Source of the DNA: Bog-473 sp963743785
GTDB taxonomy: Bacteria; Actinomycetota; Acidimicrobiia; Acidimicrobiales; RAAP-2
DNA: 64,000 nt
Assembly: GCA_963743785.1 (NCBI GenBank)
Contig: CAVURD010000025.1
Location: 1-64,000 of the forward strand
Reading direction: 5' to 3'
The notes under the pieces: generated by a model
The model's database searches: none
Told to the model about the DNA's origin: nothing
The model's input: only the letters and a program-made list of their open reading frames with translations
In this document: positions 57,539 to 64,000 of the stretch, one piece after another
Numbering within the stretch: the stretch's first letter is position 1
Layout: the number at the start of each line of letters is the position of its first letter
Position numbers and translations under genes: made by a program

Positions 57539-57702
57539 TCTCCGGGCCCTTCCCAGGTGGCTCGTAGGAAGAGTGGTCGTCGTGTCGCGGTCGGTTCGTC
57601 GCCGTTGGTGTGGTCGAGCCGGTGACCGTCACCTTCTGGCAGATGCGCCACTGGAAGCCGACATTCCTGGGAGGTTCGGTAGTCGGCGTCTGGTGATCGC
57701 GA

Positions 57703-58509
57703 TTAGGCCACCCCAGCGCGACGCCGATGCCGGTACGTCATCGCGCTCGCGGCAGCAATCAACCCGCCGGCAGCAATCGGGAGCATGATCGAGGACGGGA
57801 CCTCCTGAGTCACCGCTGGCATCTGGACGGTGAAACAGTCCTGGGCTGACTTCTCGGTACCGGTGTTCCCCGTGCCGGGGAACGGCGTGCCAGAGACTCG
57901 CCCGCGGTCGCAAACCGTCGTCCCCGGCGACTCGGTGATCGAAAGGAATGTGGTGAAGGTGCCGTTGTTCGGAGCCGGTTTCAGCACCGCGTCGGAGGGG
58001 TTCCCGAGGTCTTTCCCCGACCCGTAGTGCGGCTTCCAGGGGTGGGTGCTTGAATACACGCAGTCCCGGACCTGGTCCACAGTGGTCCCACTGAAGGTCC
58101 TGGGGTCCCAACTGATCGTTACGGCGACGGTAGCGCCCTGGATGACACCGAATTCGGCGCCCTGTGTACTCGCGTCGGTGGTCGAGTAATGCTGCGTAGT
58201 GCCACCAGGTTCGGTGACCGTGACTGTCTTTACGGTTGGGCCGAAGCCGGCGGAGGGATCATACGGGTCACCGCTGTGCCCGTGACACCCGTGGTCGTCG
58301 TCGTCGTCTTCTTTCATCTGTGCCACCGCAGTCGACGCAGCACCTGCCGGCGGGGCGGAGAGCGCAGTAATAGCGAGCGCGTTGGCACCGGTCAGGGCTG
58401 TGCCAGCAAGCAGACACACAACGGCTATCCGACCGGGCCTCGCACCGGAAGCGAAACGTGACGTTCTGGAGGCGATATCGAACCTACCGCCACCTGCTCC
58501 CAACCGCAT
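57703..58509 (-). CDS. cell-surface protein with C-terminal anchor
   Basis: The 268-residue protein has an N-terminal hydrophobic signal (IAVVCLLAGTALTGANALAI), an acidic DDDDDHGCHGHSGD stretch, a beta-rich domain with paired cysteines, and a C-terminal membrane span (SSIMLPIAAGGLIAAASAM) followed by YRHRRRAG. This is a sorting- or stop-transfer-type anchor without a clear LPxTG. AAAGGGAG before the ATG at 58509 decides the start. Confidence 0.7.
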   Translation of the reverse strand: MRLGAGGGRFDIASRTSRFASGARPGRIAVVCLLAGTALTGANALAITALSAPPAGAASTAVAQMKEDDDDDHGCHGHSGDPYDPSAGFGPTVKTVTVTEPGGTTQHYSTTDASTQGAEFGVIQGATVAVTISWDPRTFSGTTVDQVRDCVYSSTHPWKPHYGSGKDLGNPSDAVLKPAPNNGTFTTFLSITESPGTTVCDRGRVSGTPFPGTGNTGTEKSAQDCFTVQMPAVTQEVPSSIMLPIAAGGLIAAASAMTYRHRRRAGVA

Positions 58510-58980
58510 CCCGGGACTCCCTTTCCGGCGCACAATAAGAGGGGGTGGGGCCAGCAAACAAGATCCACGACAAGATTCACCTCACTCGATCACGTAGTGT
58601 TCACTCCCTGTTCCCCTAACTGTCGAGTTCCGTTGGCGCGGCCGAACAGGGACGTGGTCCTGCGTTCCACCGGAGTTGCCTGTTGCAGTGCTTTGCGCCG
58701 ATGGCGAATTTGAGATGCCAGCAACCTAAGGAGCCCCGTTGTGTCGGAGGGGTCAGATTGGCGGCGGGCTGCGGCCGCGCCAGCAATGTAAGTGGCCCCG
58801 TCCGGCGCCCCCGGCTGGCCGACTGGGCTCTGACAGGCCCGCACCCGCACCCGCACCCGCGGCCTTGGGCGAAGATCGCGGGAGCCACCGTGTCAATGGA
58901 CCCATTGATTGACCGCGCTTCCAGACCATGGGGACGGACACCGGTGGACCGTCAGCGTACGGTGTCGATTCCGATAACCT

Positions 58981-58987
58981 CGAAAAA
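58981..58987 (+). promoter_or_regulatory. putative leaderless promoter spacer
   Basis: TAACCT at 58975-58980 is followed by seven bases (CGAAAAA) and the ATG at 58988, repeating the leaderless layout. Confidence 0.4.
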
Positions 58988-59161
58988 ATGACAGAACCTG
59001 CAGATTTCGTCACCTGCCAATCCTGCGGAGCGGGTTCGACTGAGCCCGAGGCTCACCAGCACGGGTGGGTGGCTTCGGAAGGCCGGTGGGCGTGCAACAA
59101 CTGCCTCAGCACCCGCAGAGATTCGGGATCGGAACGAGACAGGTTGCCGCCGTCCGGTTAG
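58988..59161 (+). CDS. small zinc-ribbon-like protein
   Basis: The 57-residue product has two CxxC pairs, TCQSCGAG and ACNNCLST, 29 residues apart, with HQHGWVASEGRW between them, a typical small zinc ribbon. The leaderless-type hexamer supports the ATG at 58988. The partner is unknown. Confidence 0.6.
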   Translation: MTEPADFVTCQSCGAGSTEPEAHQHGWVASEGRWACNNCLSTRRDSGSERDRLPPSG

Positions 59162-59278
59162 GCTGGCCACAAGGTCGGCAGTTCCGGTGGGGCACGGTGT
59201 GGCTTCTCCTCCGTGACCGCATAGCGAGAGGACTGAACCTCGGTTCGACGGACCTTCGACCCGGGGAGGTTCGCAACC

Positions 59279-59689
59279 ATGATGAACGATGACCAAAGGC
59301 TGACGTGCGAGCAGTTCGCATTGAGCATCGAATGGGCCTTGGACCCACCCATGGCCGAGGGCGCATTTGCAGAGAATCCATACATGGCACCGGAAGCGGC
59401 ATCCAAGGCGATCGAAGAAATGGTTGATCAATATCCTTGGCTGATCGACTGGGTCGAAGAAGCTCGGAGAGCGGCGCTCGCAGAAGCTGCTGTTGAGCAG
59501 GCGAAAGCATCCTCAACTCCTCAACAAGTCACGGATGTCCTTAGGAAGAACGCTGACAAGGCGCGATCAAAACTCGAGAACCATCGTCATCGCCCTCCGG
59601 AATCCGACGACCCTGTTGAGGTGCTGAGGGCCTTCGCCCTGCTCCAGAGAACTGCCGCTACGAAACCAATTCGCCGTGGAGTGCTCTAG
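59279..59689 (+). CDS. hypothetical helical protein
   Basis: The 136-residue product is rich in helices (ASKAIEEMVDQYPWLIDWVE, EARRAALAEAAVEQAKASST) and has a polar C-terminus. GGGGAGG before the ATG supports it. No domain is recognised. Confidence 0.6.
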   Translation: MMNDDQRLTCEQFALSIEWALDPPMAEGAFAENPYMAPEAASKAIEEMVDQYPWLIDWVEEARRAALAEAAVEQAKASSTPQQVTDVLRKNADKARSKLENHRHRPPESDDPVEVLRAFALLQRTAATKPIRRGVL

Positions 59690-59816
59690 GTCCGGATTCC
59701 CACAAGCTTGCGCTGCAACTATTGCGGGAACGTGGGCCAGCATTCCCGCCAGGCCCAGGTGCGGACGCCGTCCTGTCCAACTCGGACTGTACAATTCTTG
59801 ACCAATGGAGGGTGCA

Positions 59817-60083
59817 ATGGACGAGGTTGGGGAGTCGAGGAGAGACATCGGAATAACGACAATTCTTGTTGGTGCGCTCACTGGCCAGCACGAGTTGTCC
59901 GAAGCTGACCGGCAGGCGGTCGGCGATTGGATGGTCGATCATGCGGAAGACACAGAGGTCCGCGATCTGCTGACCAAGATCGTGACGACTCAGATTGGCG
60001 ATACTTCCGAGTTCCGCGAGAAGGTGGCAGAAGCGATCCGGGAGAAGTTCCGATCAGAGGAAGGATCATCGCGCCAAGTATGA
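59817..60083 (+). CDS. hypothetical protein
   Basis: The 88-residue product reads DIGITTILVGALTGQHELSE, then VGDWMVDHAEDTEVRDLLTK and REKVAEAIREKFRSEE, mostly helical. GGAGGG lies at normal spacing before the ATG at 59817, and TACAAT at 59788 is a good -10 just upstream. The family is not recognised. Confidence 0.55.
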   Translation: MDEVGESRRDIGITTILVGALTGQHELSEADRQAVGDWMVDHAEDTEVRDLLTKIVTTQIGDTSEFREKVAEAIREKFRSEEGSSRQV

Positions 60084-60223
60084 AAGTCCCGTGCCCATCA
60101 GCGGCCTGATGACGGGACATCCTCGGTAACGCGTCCATCAACGTCAAGTGCCGTATGGAGGTCCCCAGTGGGTCATCGAAATCCAGCCATTGCCCGACAT
60201 CGCGCGGCAGTGGGACGGCGGAA

Positions 60224-61009
60224 TCAGCGCTTGAGAAGATCGTAGACCGCAGGAGCGCTCGAACCTCGGCCTCGACGGGGTGACTCCACTGGCGCAGCTG
60301 CTCGTGTTGGTGGTTCCACGACGAGTTCTGGGGAATCCACCAGTGGCGCCGATGATCCGTTGCTACTTGCTGCCGCAGAAGCCCTGGATTGAGGGCGGGA
60401 TGCCCACCCCAGCACGTATCCTCCGCACACGACCAATATGACTCCGGTTCCAATGGCATATCCAACCTGATAGAGCAGGCTTCTGAGCGGGGCTATCGAT
60501 GAGAAGTACGCGCCATGCGTGCCGATGACTGGCCATGCCGTTGGACCGACGATGAACCATGCTCCGCAGAGCATGGTGATCAGTCCTGCCAGTACCAGAC
60601 CCATGTGGCCTCCACCCACTCGGACCTGGTTCGCCTTCCACAAAACAACAAAGCCCATCGCGATACCGACGACACCAGGCACAACGGCGAGCAGGGTGTG
60701 TGCGGCATTCCAATGCCAGGACGGAGTCCCCGTCACGTGGTATCCGAAGATTGGTTCCACGAAAGGGATGAGCGCACCCCAGGCCGAGATCAATATGGTC
60801 ACCACGCCGACGGTCACAATGCCGGTTCCGGCACCGTGAGCCAGCGCTGAGTGTCGCCCCCCCGTCATGGGTGACATTGATGATCCATTTTGCAAGCTGG
60901 AGGGAGAGCCTTGCGGTCGGGAACCTGGCGCCTCGTCGCCTGGCTCGACCTTTTCTGGCTCGACCCGGGTGCCATCGGTATTGCCCCCCCCGGCAACATC
61001 TGTCGTCAC
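60224..61009 (-). CDS. four-span membrane protein, hypothetical
   Basis: The 261-residue protein has a polar N-terminus of about 60 residues, then four hydrophobic spans (GIVTVGVVTILISAWGALIP; LLAVVPGVVGIAMGFVVLW; GLVLAGLITMLCGAWFIVG; GYAIGTGVILVVCGGYVLGW) with an exported loop between spans 1 and 2, and a Ser/Pro/Ala-rich cytoplasmic tail. The function is unknown; similar four-span proteins with polar tails occur in actinobacteria. Confidence 0.7.
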   Translation of the reverse strand: MTTDVAGGGNTDGTRVEPEKVEPGDEAPGSRPQGSPSSLQNGSSMSPMTGGRHSALAHGAGTGIVTVGVVTILISAWGALIPFVEPIFGYHVTGTPSWHWNAAHTLLAVVPGVVGIAMGFVVLWKANQVRVGGGHMGLVLAGLITMLCGAWFIVGPTAWPVIGTHGAYFSSIAPLRSLLYQVGYAIGTGVILVVCGGYVLGWASRPQSRASAAASSNGSSAPLVDSPELVVEPPTRAAAPVESPRRGRGSSAPAVYDLLKR

Positions 61010-61378
61010 GGTGCCTCCTCGCGTTTGGGCATCAGAAGTCTATTCCCTCTGTTCGGCACACCGAAACTGCGCTTCGAGACTCATGGACCCCGAGCGGGGC
61101 ACCGGCCGGGCAGATCATTCGCAAAGTGCTATTCGGCCTATTATAACTCGGCGATTTAGAGCCATACGATGGACGAACCGAAGGGTCGTTTGAGCCTTCC
61201 ATCGAACCGTGAGCGTCCAATCCCCAACAGAAGGAGCACGGAGACGTGGACCGTTAGTAGGTCATCGAATTGATACCGACATTTAACCCCGACGCCGCAG
61301 TTGGTTTACCTGCACCCATTAGATTTGCCCGGAGGGCATGTCGGATCTACGGCGGGACCTCGCGACCGAGGAGACTCA
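61010..61378. other. intergenic stretch, nothing recognised
   Basis: About 370 bases without a supportable gene. GGAGA just before 61379 is the ribosome binding site of the next gene. Confidence 0.4.
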
Positions 61379-61564
61379 ATGAATGACCGGTATCTGTTGC
61401 AGTCAGGCGGCGCGTCCCAGCGCGACTACCAAGAACTGCTCGCATCCTTCAGACAGCTTTCGGACGAACGCAATGCGCTTCGGTGTATCGTCGAACGACT
61501 CCACGAGGCGTTGGAAGGGGTTCAGGGCACTCGGTCGCCTCGGCCGCACCTTCGCGCTGTCTGA
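61379..61564 (+). CDS. small coiled-coil protein
   Basis: The 61-residue product reads QRDYQELLASFRQLSDERNA and LRCIVERLHEALEGVQG, a short helical coiled coil. GGAGA six bases before the ATG supports the start. The function is unknown. Confidence 0.5.
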   Translation: MNDRYLLQSGGASQRDYQELLASFRQLSDERNALRCIVERLHEALEGVQGTRSPRPHLRAV

Positions 61565-61936
61565 CCATTGCGGTATGGACGCGACGAGGGCTGAGTCGGC
61601 CGACATCGAACGCTCAGGCGTGTGAGTCGATTTCTTCAACCGGCCAGATCACCAACTCTGACAGTTGTCCATCGTCACCGGTGAACGGTGGTTCGCTCCA
61701 ACCGTCCCACTTAGTGCCGTGGCGTGCTGAGCCAGCGGTGGGATCGACCACGCCATCATGGAGATCCACCAAATGAGGGCTCCTTCGGTCGGGCTCGCGA
61801 GATCCGCTTTCGAGATCAGGTTGTTCATATAGAGGGCAACAGCCGAGGGTCCCAGTACTTGCGGGTGCGAGAACCCAGCCAACCCGGACAGACGAAACAT
61901 TCTGGACCGCGCCCACCTCCCCGACACGCTCGCCGG
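61565..61936. other. stretch with weak minus-strand coding signal
   Basis: Minus-strand frames contain GTKWDGWSEPPFTGDDG and LISKADLASPTEGALIWWIS, which look a little protein-like but in different frames and without starts. This may be a decayed gene. Confidence 0.3.
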
Positions 61937-62602
61937 CTAGTGCGACCCGATGTCTGACTCAGGTGATGAGGGCCCCAGGCGAGGCAAGACAAGCCCTCGG
62001 GCAAGAGCCCTCGATCTCCATTCGGGCGGAAAGAGATTGAGGAGGTGAGGATGAGGAATGCTCCGGGCGAGTGCCCACAGAATGAGAGCCAGTTCGGACC
62101 ACGGAGAGAAGACTCGATACTCCACGCTGTCGTTCCCGTCGCGCACCGCTCCGAACTCGAAGATTCCTCGCCCCACCATGTGTGCGTAGTCGATTCCGAC
62201 ATATGGCCACGGGGAGAGTCCACTGGTGGTCTGGAAATAGATGGTCTTCATTGAGAGATATATGGCGCCCGAATCCAAGGGGCGCCACTTGGGTGTGTTT
62301 GTCCGCTTCGCCTTTTGGCGGCCAACGGAGTTCCCGACCGCCGAAACTCCGGTCGTGGGGCCAGAGGCGTGCTTCGGGGGTTTGCTGACCGCACCGTTCC
62401 CATCGCCCTTTTGGGGGGAATGCTCCCGACGGCATGGTCCAGTTGCCACCAGGTCCTCTCCGATACCCCTCGTGGCGATTCTTCGGGGGATCGGCTGTGG
62501 ACTCACTCCCGATAGCAGTCCGCCCAATACCTGGGCCGTGTAATACAGGGCCTGATCCTCCGAAGTCCAACCAGTGGAGGGCAGGTTTCTCGGTGTGCGC
62601 AT
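61937..62602 (-). CDS. conserved hypothetical protein
   Basis: The 221-residue product has a helical start (WTSEDQALYYTAQVLGGLLS) and a beta-rich middle: PLDSGAIYLSMKTIYFQTTS, SPWPYVGIDYAHMVGRGIFE and EYRVFSPWSELALILWALAR, similar in style to PH-like domains. TATCCT about ten bases before the ATG may be its promoter. No function can be assigned. Confidence 0.5.
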   Translation of the reverse strand: MRTPRNLPSTGWTSEDQALYYTAQVLGGLLSGVSPQPIPRRIATRGIGEDLVATGPCRREHSPQKGDGNGAVSKPPKHASGPTTGVSAVGNSVGRQKAKRTNTPKWRPLDSGAIYLSMKTIYFQTTSGLSPWPYVGIDYAHMVGRGIFEFGAVRDGNDSVEYRVFSPWSELALILWALARSIPHPHLLNLFPPEWRSRALARGLVLPRLGPSSPESDIGSH

Positions 62603-62825
62603 GCTGCGACCAAGGATAGGTGGTAGTACCGCCCGCCGTCGGATGAACGCGGCCGTTGGGTAGGACAGATTCCGCCATGGGTGGGTGGCGCTGGTTGGGA
62701 ATCTCCGCTCTCCGCCGTGCGCCCACGGCGACGTCCGGCTGGCCCCGATCAGCTCGTGAGTGTGCCGTTCGCAGCTCCATGCCTTCTCTGATCCGTCTCG
62801 CCGGGCGGGATGGCGACGGAGGTGG

Positions 62826-63182
62826 TTATCCGGGCGGAGCTGATTGAAGGTGCTCGATCCTGGCGATGACCTCGGCGGCCCGACCCCACCGGATCAGATC
62901 CATGGCAGTGTCGTGGTGGCCATGTCCGAACTGGCCTATCTGCAACCAGATGACCGCGCCACGGTTGTCGTAGACATCAACGAGCGCCGTCACAATCGCG
63001 ATGAGATCGTTGCGGCGGTCCAACTCCCTCGTGGCGAGGTCAAGGTCGGGTTCACCAAGCTGCGTTTCCGAAAGGAGCTGGACCGTGGCCATGGAGCCAA
63101 CCGGGTCGGCTTCGAGCGCCCTGAAGTCGGCCTCGACAGGCATCACGTCAGTCACGGCGACTGCCGCCCCGAGACTGCGCAT
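62826..63182 (-). CDS. hypothetical protein
   Basis: The 118-residue product has a helical body ATRELDRRNDLIAIVTALVD and AVIWLQIGQFGHGHHDTAMD with a His-rich segment, ending ARIEHLQSAPPG. GGAG about nine bases before the ATG supports the start. The opposite strand also has an open frame, but its sequence looks less protein-like. Confidence 0.45.
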   Translation of the reverse strand: MRSLGAAVAVTDVMPVEADFRALEADPVGSMATVQLLSETQLGEPDLDLATRELDRRNDLIAIVTALVDVYDNRGAVIWLQIGQFGHGHHDTAMDLIRWGRAAEVIARIEHLQSAPPG

Positions 63183-63533
63183 CGACCGGGACTCCGGCGG
63201 CGATGCAGCATTCCACTACAGCCGCGAGCACCGTAGGCGCCAATGATGTGAACAGGCTTCGCTTCGGCCTTGCCATGCCTACAACCTACGGAACCCCAGT
63301 GGCATCTCGGGGGCGGACGGGTTTCAAAGTGGTGGCGGACTACGGCGAGTCATGCCACCGGGCCGGTTGACCACACCGAGGAGATGTCCAATAGTCGTCG
63401 TGGGGCACACCTCGGCCGGGCACGAACACGCCTGCGCCGGCACAATGATGGAGGGTTGCGCTGGTGAAGCCGTTACCCCCACCAACTGTCTTCGGTAGAT
63501 CTCTGTGCCTCGAATGAGGGACTGACAACCACA
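63183..63533. other. intergenic stretch, nothing recognised
   Basis: About 350 bases with no supportable gene on either strand. Confidence 0.35.
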
Positions 63534-63713
63534 TCAGACGTGAGGGCCCGGAGGATCATGAGCGCCCGCTTGGATCTGATCGGTTGCGTCGCGTCCCAAC
63601 AACTCCTCGAGGAGCCGATTCTCCGCTTGGAGTTGGGCCAGCAGCTCGTCGAATTTTGAGTTCGTCGTGAAACCGCTCTCAGCAATCGGGTCCCTGACCA
63701 CGACTTCACCCAT
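63534..63713 (-). CDS. very small coiled-coil protein
   Basis: The 59-residue product reads MGEVVVRDPIAESG, then KFDELLAQLQAENRLLEELL, a clear leucine-heptad coil, and ends AHDPPGPHV. It looks more protein-like than the longer overlapping frame on the same strand, which is Arg/Ser-rich. The start is weakly supported. The function is unknown. Confidence 0.45.
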   Translation of the reverse strand: MGEVVVRDPIAESGFTTNSKFDELLAQLQAENRLLEELLGRDATDQIQAGAHDPPGPHV

Positions 63714-63766
63714 CCCAACAATTAACTACGGCGCGGATGACGAGAGCAGTCACGTTTAGGACATTC

Positions 63767-63955
63767 TTAATCTGGTAGCTGGATACGACGATGGTCGCTT
63801 GCCAAGATTTCCGCTGTCCGCCGCACTCGCTTTGGGTCCACTCCGGGGATTGGCTCGATCTGAACAGTGTGTTGAGCTAGCGGGTTCTGGCCCGAGGCGC
63901 ATCGGGCCGTCCGGTCCCTGAGCCCCACGGGACCCCGCGGGTCCCACTCCACCAT
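63767..63955 (-). CDS. possible small hypothetical protein
   Basis: The C-terminal half (AQHTVQIEPIPGVDPKRVRR and TAEILASDHRRIQLPD) looks like real protein. The N-terminal half is Arg/Gly-rich and less convincing. The start at an ATG near 63955 is a guess and the frame continues upstream toward the window edge. Confidence 0.35.
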   Translation of the reverse strand: MVEWDPRGPVGLRDRTARCASGQNPLAQHTVQIEPIPGVDPKRVRRTAEILASDHRRIQLPD

Positions 63956-64000
63956 GGGCGTATCCCTCAAATGGCGTATTGACAGGAACCTGCTCCGGTA

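Noticed and set aside
58840..58860. CRISPR-like or tandem repeat (CCCGCACCCGCACCCGC)
   Set aside because: It is a single short hexamer run without spacers and is explained by local GC-rich simple sequence.
61959..62780. 273-codon minus-strand frame overlapping the gene at 61937
   Set aside because: The overlapping frame at 61937-62602 has much more protein-like sequence; this one is Arg/Gly/Pro-rich shadow.

Overview
The window is GC-rich bacterial DNA, most likely from an actinomycete-type organism (Actinomycetota). Acidimicrobiia would fit, but that is inference from gene order and protein style and was not tested by a search. The left 17 kb is a compact, well-conserved chromosomal backbone: the end of a methyltransferase gene, coaE, uvrB, two small genes, uvrA, nadA on the opposite strand, then a tight run of uvrC, rapZ, a yvcK/cofD-like gene, gap, pgk, tpiA, secG and a peptide-type substrate-binding lipoprotein. 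The expected whiA gene between yvcK and gap is missing.

A tRNA-Leu(GAG) gene at 17322-17405 marks the switch to accessory DNA. Its 3' end is repeated at 26872-26925. A broken tyrosine recombinase gene lies just inside the left copy, and matching short arm-like sites lie inside both ends, so 17.4-26.9 kb reads as a decayed integrative island. It holds a membrane protein, a methyltransferase, a truncated HAD hydrolase, a mycothiol-type isomerase-like gene, and a pair of genes from an unrecognised family with small cysteine-rich partners. A second recombinase remnant lies just outside the right end.

From 27 to 47 kb is a patchwork of short, mostly single-gene units: a HicB-like protein, a STAS gene with an internal stop, secreted and membrane proteins, a universal stress protein, an HpcH/HpaI aldolase with an amidohydrolase, a small HTH regulator coupled to a Clp-N-domain protein behind a twin-operator promoter, two RibD/DHFR-like reductases, a GH26-like lipoprotein, an SRPBCC/hotdog pair, VOC and cupin genes facing a MarR regulator, and a secreted phosphodiesterase-like enzyme.

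From 47 to 64 kb surface proteins dominate: a beta-helix protein, a five-repeat 'VCK' protein with frame breaks, a lipoprotein, and a C-terminally anchored protein. This stretch also contains an old segmental duplication (about 49.86-51.25 and 55.07-56.85 kb), in which a DivIVA-like coiled-coil gene faces a gene of the same unrecognised family found in the island. The rightmost 6 kb holds small hypothetical genes.

Many genes have a TANNNT hexamer only 6-8 bases before the start codon, which suggests that leaderless transcripts are common here. Several frame breaks fall in short homopolymers, so some 'pseudogenes' could be assembly errors. No CRISPR array, rRNA operon or intact insertion sequence was seen.
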